Part shown: positions 1 through 10,062 of the stretch, piece by piece
How positions within the stretch are numbered: the first letter of the stretch is position 1
How the letters are laid out: each line of letters starts with the position of its first letter
Assembly: GCF_905207245.1 (NCBI RefSeq)
Contig: NZ_CAJLKP010000015.1
Location: 21,458-85,457 of the forward strand
Direction of reading: 5' to 3'
DNA from: an uncultured Bacteroides sp.
GTDB taxonomy: Bacteria; Bacteroidota; Bacteroidia; Bacteroidales; Bacteroidaceae
DNA length: 64,000 bases
Position numbers and translations under genes: made by a program
The notes under the pieces: model-generated
Told to the model about the DNA's origin: nothing
Database searches by the model: none
What the model saw: only the letters and a program-made list of their open reading frames with translations

Positions 1-1223
1 ATGCTACCCATAGCTTTGGGTTCATTGAGATGCTTCAGGCAGCCGAAGCCATTAATGCAACAGCCATCATCGGTATGAGCATGAACGAGAGTTACGAGGA
101 TATCCGCGACTTCGTAGAGTATGTCAACGGACCGATAAGCTCGAAGTGGGGAGCCTTGCGTGCAGCAGACGGACACCCTCAGCCCTATAATCTTAAATAT
201 ATTCAGGTAGATAATGAACGTGGCATCTCCAGAGGGTATGTAGAGTGCATGAAGAAGTTTGCAAAGGCTGCGTGGGAAGCTGATCCCAATATGTCGATTA
301 TGACTTCGCTGAATATTGGAGGCAATGGATATAAGCGAGGTGGCACGGAGCAGCAGAAGCAGGAGATTGCACGCCTACGTACACAATTGACTGAACTCGA
401 ACAGGCACCTTCAGGTAAAGAGAGAGAAATACGCCGGATGCAACAACAGATTCGTCAGCAGGAAGAGAACCTGGGTAGACAATACGAGCTTTCTTCCGAA
501 TTGGCAGGATGGTTCGTTGCTCAAGGTAAAGGCGACAAGCTGGCTTGGGACCCTCACTACTCGGGAGCTCGCGAGTTTGCCGACAGAGGAGATGCCTTCC
601 TGAATGAAATGGGTATCAACCTGCAACGGGAACTGGCTAAGGATTATCCCGGCTTCAAGCTAAACCTGCATCCGATGGAAGAGAACGGCAGCCGTTGTGA
701 CTGGGATCGCGGATTGGCACATGCGCACAACTGGAATACCCTGCAACGTTACGGAGATTGCTTCCAGATGCTGGGTACCGCAAATACCTTCCAACCACAC
801 GGACTACAATATATGTGGGATCAGGGACGCATTCATTACACGCCCGATGCTATATGGTTTCAACCTTCCGCCCACATCGATGAGATGATGATGAAGACCT
901 GGAAACCAAATGTGGTACAATCATCGAGCAGCGACCAAAGCCTGGACGTAACAGCTAAGATAAATGATGCAAAGACGGAAATGACCATCTATGTAGCCAA
1001 TATGTCCGACCAACCTCAGGCAGCAATTCTGAATATTGAGAACTTCCGCTTCGGTAGCCGCGCAGAGGTGCAGACCATCGGTAATTGTGAACTGACGGAG
1101 TATAATACGTATGAGAATAAGGACAATGTAGTGTTTAAGTCTTCAAAGGCTTCTATTGCCCGCAAGAATGCCAAGTATGTATTCCCTAAATATTCGTATA
1201 CGGTTATTACATTGAAGAAGTAG
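1..1223 (+). CDS. GH51-like alpha-L-arabinofuranosidase family protein, 5' end missing
   Basis: The reading frame is already open at the left window edge (first whole codon at base 3), so the N-terminus lies outside. The visible part resembles the catalytic barrel and C-terminal beta domain of GH51 enzymes, which release arabinofuranose from arabinan or arabinoxylan. Family-like stretches are VEYVNGPISSKWG followed by YNLKYIQVDNE, whose Glu matches the acid/base position, and HPMEENGS, whose Glu could be the nucleophile. Unusually, a Glu/Gln/Arg-rich block of about 50 residues (about bases 345-490), predicted to be coiled coil, interrupts the barrel. A hairpin terminator follows. Family assignment is fairly firm; the substrate is inferred. 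Confidence 0.7.
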   Translation, partial: ATHSFGFIEMLQAAEAINATAIIGMSMNESYEDIRDFVEYVNGPISSKWGALRAADGHPQPYNLKYIQVDNERGISRGYVECMKKFAKAAWEADPNMSIMTSLNIGGNGYKRGGTEQQKQEIARLRTQLTELEQAPSGKEREIRRMQQQIRQQEENLGRQYELSSELAGWFVAQGKGDKLAWDPHYSGAREFADRGDAFLNEMGINLQRELAKDYPGFKLNLHPMEENGSRCDWDRGLAHAHNWNTLQRYGDCFQMLGTANTFQPHGLQYMWDQGRIHYTPDAIWFQPSAHIDEMMMKTWKPNVVQSSSSDQSLDVTAKINDAKTEMTIYVANMSDQPQAAILNIENFRFGSRAEVQTIGNCELTEYNTYENKDNVVFKSSKASIARKNAKYVFPKYSYTVITLKK

Positions 1224-1249
1224 GTTTCGACTTGCTTGTGATGGAACGG

Positions 1250-1290
1250 ACAACGGTTATTCTATGTATAGGGTAACCGTTGTTGTTTTC
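1250..1290 (+). terminator. Hairpin terminator after the GH51-like gene
   Basis: A perfect 10-bp inverted repeat (ACAACGGTTA at 1250-1259, TAACCGTTGT at 1274-1283) is followed by a T-rich stretch. It sits 27 bp after the stop codon and separates the GH51-like gene from the GH28 gene. Confidence 0.6.
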
Positions 1291-1384
1291 CTGATAACTA
1301 TCATTCTCACAACAGATACTAAGGAAGGATTGAGTAGACTTCGCTTTTCATTCGTATGATATAAAGTCAGAAAATCAAAGATTT

Positions 1385-2779
1385 ATGAAACAGATATTGA
1401 AAATAGCCGTAGCATTATTATTTGCTGCAACGAGTGTAGCACATGCCCAATTAGTCACCTACCCCGCAAGCCTGCGCCCAGGCATGCCACACAATGACGA
1501 CTACACAGTTCGCGTCCGCATCCCCGACGGCGAATGGAAGAACTTGTTCGAATACAATGTCCAGGTAGATATGGACAAAGTTCAGGATGCCTCTATGGTA
1601 CAGTTTGACATGGGCAGCCCTGTGGAAGTAATGGTGAAGAAGAATAACGGCACCCTGCGCGAAACAGCCATACGCCCGCTAAACAACCGGGTGGAATATA
1701 AACAGGTACAGAATACCATCTTCTTTACGCTCGATAAACCGCAGTACCTATCTGTTGAGTTCAACGGTGAACGTCTGCACAACCTGCACCTCTTTGCCAA
1801 TCCGCTGGAGACGGAGACGTATGAGAAGGAGGAAAAAGGAGTCATGTACTTCGGCCCCGGCGTACATCGCCCGAAAGACTTACCGAATAACCAAATTCGC
1901 ATACCGAGCAATACGACTGTTTATCTGGCTCCGGGTGCCGTAGTTAAGGCTAAGTTATTGATAGATAACGCAGAGAACGTGCGCATCATCGGGCGGGGAA
2001 TATTAGATCACCCCATCCGCGGTATCGAGATTACAGATTCCCGGAATGTATTGATAGACGGTATCACGGTAGTTAATCCTGACCATTACACCGTTTTCGG
2101 CGGTGGAGCTACAGGCATAACAATCAGGAACCTGAAATCTTTCAGTTGCAAGGGTTGGAGTGATGGCATTGATATGATGTGTTGCCGCAATGTACTTATT
2201 GACAACGTCTTTATGCGTAACTCGGATGACTGCATAGCCCTTTATAACCACCGCTGGAACTGGTGGGGCGGCTCAGGCGACATCACTGTGCAGAACTCCA
2301 TACTTTGGGCAGATGTAGCACATCCCATCAACGTAGGCGGTCATGGCGACCCAGACTCTCCTACGGGAGAGGTGATTGAGAACCTGATTTTCCGTAACAT
2401 AGATATTCTGGAACACGATGAAGACGACCCTCCCTACCAAGGTTGCATGGCGATAGACTGCGGTGACAAGAACCACGTTCGCAACATTCTGTTTGAGAAC
2501 ATCCGGGTAGAAAGCATTCAGGAAGGACGACTGTTCTATGTAAAAGTACGCTTCAACGAGAAGTACGACAAAGCACCGGGTAACAGCATCGACGGAATAA
2601 CCTTCCGCAACATCACTTATACGGGAATCGGCGAAAATCCCTCTGTCATCGAAGGACTGGATAAAGAACGGCTTGTGAAAAATGCGACATTTGAAAATGT
2701 AGTAATCAATGGAGAACGGATGAAGGACCTGAAAGGAGTAGTAACCAATGATTTTATAAAAGGGATTAAGATAAAATGA
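1385..2779 (+). CDS. GH28-family (polygalacturonase-like) secreted glycosidase
   Basis: 464 residues with a Sec signal peptide (MKQILKIAVALLFAATSVAHA). After a small beta N-terminal domain comes a right-handed parallel beta-helix with GH28-like landmarks: SDGID (258-262, in place of NTDG), NSDDCIAL (279-286, the paired catalytic Asp) and GGHGD (318-322, the GHG motif). The usual RIK motif is replaced by YVKVR. Characterised GH28 enzymes hydrolyse galacturonic acid linkages in pectin by inversion; the altered RIK suggests a specialised substrate. It lies among pectin/arabinose enzymes. The family is well supported; exo or endo action cannot be told. Confidence 0.8.
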   Translation: MKQILKIAVALLFAATSVAHAQLVTYPASLRPGMPHNDDYTVRVRIPDGEWKNLFEYNVQVDMDKVQDASMVQFDMGSPVEVMVKKNNGTLRETAIRPLNNRVEYKQVQNTIFFTLDKPQYLSVEFNGERLHNLHLFANPLETETYEKEEKGVMYFGPGVHRPKDLPNNQIRIPSNTTVYLAPGAVVKAKLLIDNAENVRIIGRGILDHPIRGIEITDSRNVLIDGITVVNPDHYTVFGGGATGITIRNLKSFSCKGWSDGIDMMCCRNVLIDNVFMRNSDDCIALYNHRWNWWGGSGDITVQNSILWADVAHPINVGGHGDPDSPTGEVIENLIFRNIDILEHDEDDPPYQGCMAIDCGDKNHVRNILFENIRVESIQEGRLFYVKVRFNEKYDKAPGNSIDGITFRNITYTGIGENPSVIEGLDKERLVKNATFENVVINGERMKDLKGVVTNDFIKGIKIK

Positions 2780-2872
2780 ACAATCACGGAGAAATAACAG
2801 AAAATAATTGTCCCGGTGTAACCTTATCACTATTTCAGCGTCTCAGATTATGAACCAAATAAAAAACAAATA

Positions 2873-4315
2873 ATGGAATTCATCAAATCTTTATGCCTTG
2901 GCGGCATAGCAACGACTATGCTCCTGAGCGGATGTACTCAGAAGAGCATTACTTTAGAAGGCAAAGTAACAAATACATCCGGCGCTCCCATTGTATATAA
3001 CATCACTACTGATGGTATTTACTTATCGAACAAGATTGATACTTTACGTTTAAATGCCGACAGTACGTATCAGATTACCTTACCTGTAAACGGGAACGAA
3101 AAGCTGTCTCTTTTTCTATATGGTGAGCGAAACTTAGGCAGTATCTATCTTGCTCCGGGAAAACAGACGCTTGATATCGACGCTTCCAAGTCTAATGAGC
3201 TGAATCCGGTTGACGGCTTGACGAAAGAAAATGAAATCCTCAAGAAGTTGACTGATCTGAATGAAAACGTATTTAATCTGCGTGCACGCCGGGGAGATAT
3301 CTTTAACGTCGGTAAGGATACGGTTGCCTCATCCGTATATCAGAAGCTGACAGACTACGCCACTACATTAGAAAAAGAAGTGGCAGGGGTGGACGATCAG
3401 TTCAGGCAGAGAGCCATACAGGATATACGCTTACAGGCTTTGATGGCATATATGAATCAATACTTCGGTAACTACCGGAGAGGTTCCGAAACGGTCAAGA
3501 AGGAATGGGACGACGCTTACGCCCAGATGTTGGATTTTGCAAACGTCGGTCAGGCTGAAAGCGTGTTCTCTCCTGCATTTGCAGATGTCGTATCGAATAT
3601 GGCAGGCATAGATATTTTCATGAAACATGAAAGGCGCACGAATGATGACAATGAACGCAATCAGTTGTTATTTGATTGGTATAAAACGAATCTAAAAGGT
3701 CGGGTACAGGAGACTGCAATGGGACTTCTCATTCTGGAAGACGAAAGCCGTGAGTATTTTGCAACCGGTATTCCTGCATTGTATGAGGAGTTCAAGACTT
3801 TACATCCACAAAGCGTGCTAATGCCGAAATTAGAAACAGCGATACAGAAGAACAAAGCGTTCAATGAAGCTGAACTTCCGAAAGACATTCATATATTGAA
3901 TACGGACAGTGTACGCACCTTTAAGGAAATTACTGACTTATACCCGGGTAAAGTGATCTTTATCGATGTATGGGCTACCTGGTGCGGTCCTTGTCGTGCA
4001 TCGTTCGCACACATCAAACCTTTGCAGAAATATGCTGCCGAAAATGATATCGTATTATTGTATGTTTCCATCGATACTCCCCAGAAAGCTGAGCTCTGGA
4101 AAAAAATGGCAGGGCACTATAACTTAAAAGGAGAGCATGTCATCATCAACGAAGCTTTCAAAATGGAAATTTATGAGAAGTTCGGGCGGAACGGTATGCT
4201 GTCGATCCCGCATTATGCCATTGTCAATAAAGAAGGAGTACTGCAATTCCCATCGGCAGCCAGCCCGGAAGATATGGATAAGCTGACGGAACAACTGAAA
4301 GAAGCCTCTAAATGA
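2873..4315 (+). CDS. TlpA-like thioredoxin-fold lipoprotein
   Basis: 480 residues with a lipoprotein signal (lipobox LLSGC near residue 21). The N-terminal half resembles the DUF4369-type beta domain common in Bacteroides lipoproteins, the middle is helical, and the C-terminal about 130 residues are thioredoxin-like with WATWCGPC (CxxC at about 370-373). Such proteins act as thiol-disulfide oxidoreductases in the periplasm. It lies 93 bp after the GH28 gene in the same direction, so it may assist folding of Cys-containing enzymes of this locus (inference). Confidence 0.8.
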   Translation: MEFIKSLCLGGIATTMLLSGCTQKSITLEGKVTNTSGAPIVYNITTDGIYLSNKIDTLRLNADSTYQITLPVNGNEKLSLFLYGERNLGSIYLAPGKQTLDIDASKSNELNPVDGLTKENEILKKLTDLNENVFNLRARRGDIFNVGKDTVASSVYQKLTDYATTLEKEVAGVDDQFRQRAIQDIRLQALMAYMNQYFGNYRRGSETVKKEWDDAYAQMLDFANVGQAESVFSPAFADVVSNMAGIDIFMKHERRTNDDNERNQLLFDWYKTNLKGRVQETAMGLLILEDESREYFATGIPALYEEFKTLHPQSVLMPKLETAIQKNKAFNEAELPKDIHILNTDSVRTFKEITDLYPGKVIFIDVWATWCGPCRASFAHIKPLQKYAAENDIVLLYVSIDTPQKAELWKKMAGHYNLKGEHVIINEAFKMEIYEKFGRNGMLSIPHYAIVNKEGVLQFPSAASPEDMDKLTEQLKEASK

Positions 4316-4405
4316 ACGATTATTAACGAATACTAAGACTCATCGAAATACAGCAAAAACAGGCTTATTCTTCGTTCGTATTAATACTGTAAAAAACAAA
4401 GAACC

Positions 4406-6015
4406 ATGAATAGATATAGACTGCTTTTTTCAATCATCCTCTTGCTGTTCCTCTCTCCCTGTTTGCGGGCAGGGGAATGGCAATGGTCTGTGACTCTTGA
4501 CGGGTTCGTCTCTAATGAAACGAACCGGAATCCTACAGCTTTCTTGTGGATACCCGCTGACTGTATGCAGGTAAAAGCAATTATTGTAGGACAACACAAT
4601 ATGAGCGAAGAAACTCTTTTTGATAATCCCCTTTTCCGCGAAAAGATGCAGAAGCTGGGAATCGGCTTTGTATGGATAACTCCCGGTATCGACCAGCAAT
4701 GGGATGTATCGAAAGGTACACAACAGATATTTGAGAAAATGATGGTTTCCCTGGCAGACGTCAGCGGATATAGTGAACTGAAAAATGTCCCCATCGTTCC
4801 CATAGGCCATTCGGCTATGGCTACTTATCCCTGGAATTTTGCCGCATGGAATCCGGAACGTACTTTGGCTATCATTTCCCTGGCGATGCTCCGCGTACGA
4901 ATCTTACCGGCTACGGGCGTGAGAATCTGGAATGGGGACGTACCCGTAATATCGATGGAATACCCGGACTGATGATTGAAGGAGAATATGAATGGTGGGA
5001 AGCCCGGGTAAATCCGGCACTGGCCTTCCGCATGATGTATCCTGAAAGTTGTATCTCATTTCTGTGTGACGCAGAACGGGGACATTTCGATGTGGCAGAT
5101 GAAACAGCCGCATACATTGCTCTATTTCTGGAAAAAGCTATCAATCAACGGCTGACGGATGAAGTAACGAAAGACGGTAAAGTAAAACTGAATCCGGTAA
5201 ACCCAACCAAAGGCTGGCTGGCAGAACGCTGGCATCCCGATCAGAAGAAGCGAGTCAAAGCCGCCCCCTATTCACAATATAAAGGTGATCCTCATGATGC
5301 TTTCTGGTATTTTGACCGTGAAATAGCGGAAGCGACTGAAGCACGATATACGCAAAGCTGCGGAAAGAAAGAACAGTATCTGGGTTTTGAGCAAAACGAC
5401 AGTTTACTGACATACGACAAGAAACAGCATGTACGTGTACAGCCTCGCTTCAATCCGGAAGCCGATGGAATCACTTTCCACCTGAAAGCCGTATGTACGG
5501 ATTCCCTGAGAACCAAACTATCTGATGAGCATACAGATGCGACACCGATAATCAGTCGCATCTGTGGACCAGTAAAAAAGGTAAATGACACCACATTTAT
5601 GGTATCTTTCTATCGGATGGGTATGAATAATCTGCGCCGTACCGGTGATATATGTCTGTTGGCAAGCCAAACAGGAGACCGGAAGTATAAAAATACTGTT
5701 CAGGAAGTCAGTATCCGCATCCCCTACCGGAATGCGGAAGGACAAAGGCAGTATATATTATTTCCAGGATTACCCGATGTGAAAGCGGGAAGCGCTTCTT
5801 TATCTTTAAAAGCCACAAGTGATTGTGGACTGCCCGTCTCTTACTACATCAAAGAAGGTCCGGCTGAAATAGAAGGAGAGCAAATTGTATTCACTCCTAT
5901 CCCACCCCGCAGTAAATTTCCGGTAAAAGTAACAGTAGTTGCCTGGCAATATGGTATTGCTGGTAAAGTACAGACGGCCGAACCGGTGGAACGTAGTTTC
6001 TACATCCTGAAATAA
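4406..6015 (+). pseudogene. Secreted alpha/beta hydrolase (putative carbohydrate esterase), frameshifted
   Basis: Two overlapping frames form one protein. The first (from 4406) has a signal peptide and the nucleophile elbow GHSAM, and reads to PERTLAIISL. The second, entered near 4880-4884, continues GDAPRTNLTGYGRE through a domain ending at 6015 in SFYILK. The join requires a loss of one base, or four, at 4880-4884; the first frame otherwise runs on for about 30 unrelated residues to a stop at 4972. The intact protein would be about 535 residues. It is either a recent pseudogene or an assembly error. The elbow and location suggest an esterase acting on decorated glycan; no specific CE family is claimed. 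Confidence 0.7.
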
Positions 6016-6039
6016 CTGTAACCACCCAATAGAGGATGT

Positions 6040-6114
6040 TTATTTAATAGGTTCGGCCGTTTGAATCTTAGGTGCTGCACTCCTACCATACTGCCACACC
6101 ACTACCGTAACTTT
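6040..6114 (-). pseudogene. Relic of the C-terminal end of a second copy of the hydrolase
   Basis: Read on the minus strand, this segment encodes KVTVVVWQYGRSAAP and KIQTAEP before a TAA stop at 6040-6042. It matches the tail of the hydrolase just to its left (KVTVVAWQYGIAGKVQTAEP). It lies between two converging genes, facing the intact tail, and has no upstream part. It therefore looks like the remnant of an inverted paralogue that once followed the minus-strand GH97 gene. Confidence 0.6.
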
Positions 6115-6139
6115 TTATCTATCTCTTTTACATGTTTCA

Positions 6140-8071
6140 TCACAACTTCTGTTGTTTATAGGTTTTCAAAGATTTATCCTTAGTCACTTCAGGCACTAAA
6201 CGAATGGCAGAACCTCCCGAAGCCCTCAGATTAAAATACAGAACAGTCTTGGCATTGACACGGAATTTTGAGACTCTGACTTTCGTTCGTGTAGGAATAG
6301 ATTTGTCGCCATCTGTATAAATTTCAGCTACATAATCTTTTCCTGCAGGCAGAAAACTCAAATCAACCGGTAACGTCCGTGCATCATTATTTGTAATTGA
6401 GCCTATGAACCATTCCTCTCCTCTCCGGCGAGCCACAGTAATAAACTCACCGACTTCACCTTGTAAAACCTTCGTATCATCCCAGGTGGTGTACACATCA
6501 TCAAAGAACTTTAATTCCGGTTCGTCCTGCGAATCCGAAGGCTTATCATACCAATATATATATTGCAGGGGACTATAATAGACAGCTGCTAATGCCAATT
6601 GATGCGCCGGTGTAGTCTGAATGGACTTAGAACGGGGAACACCATAATTATCTTTTTCAACGTTCAGCCTGCCAAAGTCCTGGCGATAGTAACATATCGT
6701 ATAATCGGCTGCTCCGGCTACAAAGCGGGTAAAAGGCAACGTAACATTATGAGTGGCATCCGGAAATTCTTCATTGCCGCGAATACCTTCCTGAGTCATC
6801 AGATTAGGATAGGTACGACTAAAACCTGTCGGACGATATTCATCATGAATGTCTACCATCAGCCCATAATCAGCACACTTTTTCACGGCTTCGTGCATCC
6901 ATTTAGTCCACACCTGTGAACCTACCTGCACGAATCCAAACTTAATTCCCGAAATTCCCCATGATTTATACAAAGGGAGTATCTCATCCAACTGTTGCTG
7001 CAAAGCCCGCTGATTAACATAGAGTATAACTCCGATGCCATGCTGCTTCGCATAAGTAACCACTTCTTTCAGATTCAGAGCATCTATTTTCGGATTCCTA
7101 CGCGGATCAAGTGTTACGGTAGTAGCATCTGAAGCCTTATCATACTCAAAACCATACCAACCGGCATCAAAGTGGATATATTGCAGATTCCGTTTTACAG
7201 CAAAGTCTACCAAAGCTTTTCCACCTTCTGTGGTCAAGGTCACTTCACGCATCACTTTTCCTGGTTTAATCCAGGAAGTATCCTTAATCCGACATGGCGG
7301 ATTCAAATTTAACAGAATATAATTGTGTTCCAAAATCTCACCCGGATTGTCAGCACACATGATTACACGCCACGGAGTAGAATAAGGAGCAATATCTTCT
7401 ACCGGACCATACATAGCCGATATAATCGTATTCTTTTTAGTCGGTGACACATTGAACTTCGTACGTACATAATCCACCACTTGGGCTTCAGCTAGGCAGA
7501 CATATCCTCCATCTGCCAGTGTCAGCAGTAACGGACGGTCCGATTCACCCGGCCAGTTTTCAAGAGGCAGATAAGAATACGGGGTCTGGGCTTTGGGGGT
7601 AAAATAAGCTTTAGTACCTTCGGGCATGGTATATTCTGTATACTCATCTGTAATCTTCAGATATTGTCCGCCCGGAAAATGGTAACGGAAGGCAATTCCC
7701 TCATCATAAGCACGGACATCAAGAATCAGCTTATCACGTCCGTTCTGACGGTTGACAACTATTTTCCATGCATGATAGCAGTCTTTAATTTCACTTCTTT
7801 CCCCATAAACCGGATGCCAGATCGTATCTTTCCGACTACTATCCACAGTTCCTATTTCAACTCCATCCCGCCATTCTACATTTGCATTGATTCCCAATAA
7901 GGAAGGTTTTACTGTCTGTTTGCCATTCCAAGTCAAAGAATAGTGTAACTGTCCACCGCTATCACTCAACGTAAACTGGTATTTTCCATCCGGTGATGTC
8001 ATATTCACCTCTTTGCCCTGTACACTCAAAGACAAAGCTACACATAATACGCCTACAAATAATTTTTTCAT
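6140..8071 (-). CDS. GH97 glycoside hydrolase
   Basis: 643 residues with a signal peptide (cleavage near VQG). The layout is typical of GH97: N-terminal beta-super-sandwich (about 20-275), TIM barrel (FDAGWYG at 301-307, HDEYRPTG at 409-416, TQEGIRGNEE at 426-435) and C-terminal beta domain. GH97 includes inverting alpha-glucosidases (SusB) and retaining alpha-galactosidases. At the strand where retaining members carry the Asp nucleophile, the text here is KFGF (377-380), with Gly in place of Asp, so this is probably not a classical retaining galactosidase. It is the only minus-strand enzyme of this locus and a paralogue of the plus-strand GH97 at 12.0-14.0 kb. Confidence 0.85.
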   Translation of the reverse strand: MKKLFVGVLCVALSLSVQGKEVNMTSPDGKYQFTLSDSGGQLHYSLTWNGKQTVKPSLLGINANVEWRDGVEIGTVDSSRKDTIWHPVYGERSEIKDCYHAWKIVVNRQNGRDKLILDVRAYDEGIAFRYHFPGGQYLKITDEYTEYTMPEGTKAYFTPKAQTPYSYLPLENWPGESDRPLLLTLADGGYVCLAEAQVVDYVRTKFNVSPTKKNTIISAMYGPVEDIAPYSTPWRVIMCADNPGEILEHNYILLNLNPPCRIKDTSWIKPGKVMREVTLTTEGGKALVDFAVKRNLQYIHFDAGWYGFEYDKASDATTVTLDPRRNPKIDALNLKEVVTYAKQHGIGVILYVNQRALQQQLDEILPLYKSWGISGIKFGFVQVGSQVWTKWMHEAVKKCADYGLMVDIHDEYRPTGFSRTYPNLMTQEGIRGNEEFPDATHNVTLPFTRFVAGAADYTICYYRQDFGRLNVEKDNYGVPRSKSIQTTPAHQLALAAVYYSPLQYIYWYDKPSDSQDEPELKFFDDVYTTWDDTKVLQGEVGEFITVARRRGEEWFIGSITNNDARTLPVDLSFLPAGKDYVAEIYTDGDKSIPTRTKVRVSKFRVNAKTVLYFNLRASGGSAIRLVPEVTKDKSLKTYKQQKL

Positions 8072-8411
8072 TTCAGAATTCTACTTTATATTATTACTTT
8101 ACATATCAACCGCCTTAAAGATGCTTTCATACCATAATTCATATTTCAATGTTATTAAATTATAGTTCTTCCAGACCAGCATTTAAAATAAAAACGAATA
8201 AGCAAGCTCTTTTACTCAATATGGATCGTAACTAAATTCATCTATTTCCGCCTGAAAACACATTTTAACCTCATAATACACTATTCATAGAATGATTTTC
8301 CATAATAAAACTAAAAAGTATAATACTGCTTTAGGTAAATTCGCACATAATAAGCTATATAATACATATTGACTTCTATCTAATATGTATTAACCTTATT
8401 ATTTTAAGAAT
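8072..8411. other. AT-rich intergenic region between divergent enzyme genes
   Basis: 340 bp without an ORF, between the minus-strand GH97 and the plus-strand lyase operon. It must hold both promoters, but I could not pick out a convincing TAnnTTTG element for either direction, nor a hairpin. Confidence 0.4.
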
Positions 8412-10010
8412 ATGATGAAAAAGAAATTTATTCCGTTATTTATTCTTCTCTTTTATATGCTGAATATAAACAGTCAAGAGTTTATTCATCCGGGCTTACT
8501 TCATTCTGAGTCCTCATTAAAAAGAATCCGGGAACTTGTTAGAAATGAGACCCAACCGGCTTACGGTTCATTCAACATCATGCGAGGAATGCCTGAGGGA
8601 AAAGCTGATTATCGCATAAAAGGACCTTTCGAAACTATCAGCCGTGCCGGTAAATATGGTTATACCAAAGATCCTTGTGAACGAGATTTTAATGCAGCTT
8701 ATTACAATGCCATTCTTTGGATAGTCACAGGAAAAGAGCCTCATGCAGACAAAGCAATGGAGATTATCAGAGCGTATGCAAGTACCCTAAAGAAAATAGA
8801 AGGTCCGGACGATCCGCTTTGTGCCGGCCTTCAAGGATTTATGCTGGTAAACGCAGCAGAAATCATGAGATATACATATACAGCAGATAAATATGCCAAC
8901 GGATGGGATGTAAAAGATACGCCCAAAGTAGAAAACATGTTCCGAAATGTATTCCAACCTATACTTACTACTTTCTACAATACCAAACCTTACACCAACG
9001 GTAACTGGGGAATTGCAGTAACGAAGGCACAAATGGCATTCGGAGTATTTCTAAACGATAAAAAGTTGTATGAAGACGCCATAGAGTTTTTTCTGAAAGG
9101 CCATGACAATGGAACTCTTCCCAACTACGTAGCAGAATCCGGCCAAATACAGGAAAGTGGACGTGACCAGCAACATGCTATGTTAGGATTAGGATGCCTC
9201 TCGGAAATTGCTGAAATAGCCTGGACACAAGGCAAGGATTTGTATAGTGCTTTGGACAATCGCCTTATGAAAGGTTATGAATACTTGGCCAAATCCAATC
9301 TGGGCTATGAGGTACCTTTCTTTACCTGGAAAGATATAACCGGAAAATATTCAAACTGGACTACGTTAGGGGAAGAAGGAATGGGACGTTTCCGCTCATT
9401 ATTTGAAATAGCATACAATCACTATGTTGAACGCAAAGGGTTAGAAATGCCATATACCCAAATTGTATTAGGCATGATACGTCCTGAAGGACCGGGATTT
9501 ACTTGTGACAACCCAGGCTTCGGCAGCCTGTTGTTCTATTTGGGAAAGGACTCAAATGAAAGAAAAGTCCCCGGACAAATAAATGAGAATCTTTCTCAAC
9601 TGGAAGGATGGACTTTCGCCAATTGCTCTTATAAACAGGTAGATAATCTTATGTCATTCGTATCATCCGGAGTAAATATGCAAAAGAAAAGGATTTCCTA
9701 CCACGCAAGAAACTATCCGTATATTGCTGTAAAGGCACCCAAGATTCCAGCATCCGCAAATAAAGACTGGTTGCAATTAAGCTATAGCGTTGCCAGTGCT
9801 CCGGAGTTTTGGAAATTAGATTCGAATAAAGCTAAAAAGATAGGAAAAGATATCTATGTATTCAAGATTACAGACTATCTGTCAAATAATGGAACGCACT
9901 TCACAGAAAGGCCAACAAACATTACTCTTATTCTCAATTTTGGGAATATCAGTAATGAACCAGTAATTGTGGAATGGATTCGTTCATTTGAAAAGCTGGA
10001 AGATATTTGA
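8412..10010 (+). CDS. Alginate-lyase-fold polysaccharide lyase family protein
   Basis: 532 residues with a signal peptide ending near NINSQ. The helical toroid region carries features of the alginate lyase domain family: NGNWGIAVTKAQMAFGVFL and ESGRDQQHAMLGLG, with candidate catalytic Asn/His/Tyr residues, then a small beta C-terminal region. Such enzymes cleave uronate polymers by beta-elimination. Bacteroides members with this fold include PL38-type enzymes acting on glucuronan or alginate; I cannot fix the family. It starts a run with GH127 (52-bp gap) and GH97 (21-bp gap). The GH88 gene downstream could process its unsaturated products. Confidence 0.65.
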   Translation: MMKKKFIPLFILLFYMLNINSQEFIHPGLLHSESSLKRIRELVRNETQPAYGSFNIMRGMPEGKADYRIKGPFETISRAGKYGYTKDPCERDFNAAYYNAILWIVTGKEPHADKAMEIIRAYASTLKKIEGPDDPLCAGLQGFMLVNAAEIMRYTYTADKYANGWDVKDTPKVENMFRNVFQPILTTFYNTKPYTNGNWGIAVTKAQMAFGVFLNDKKLYEDAIEFFLKGHDNGTLPNYVAESGQIQESGRDQQHAMLGLGCLSEIAEIAWTQGKDLYSALDNRLMKGYEYLAKSNLGYEVPFFTWKDITGKYSNWTTLGEEGMGRFRSLFEIAYNHYVERKGLEMPYTQIVLGMIRPEGPGFTCDNPGFGSLLFYLGKDSNERKVPGQINENLSQLEGWTFANCSYKQVDNLMSFVSSGVNMQKKRISYHARNYPYIAVKAPKIPASANKDWLQLSYSVASAPEFWKLDSNKAKKIGKDIYVFKITDYLSNNGTHFTERPTNITLILNFGNISNEPVIVEWIRSFEKLEDI

Positions 10011-10062
10011 GTAATATATTTCTCTCCTTCGTATATATAAAGAAAGAATTAATAAAAAAGTT

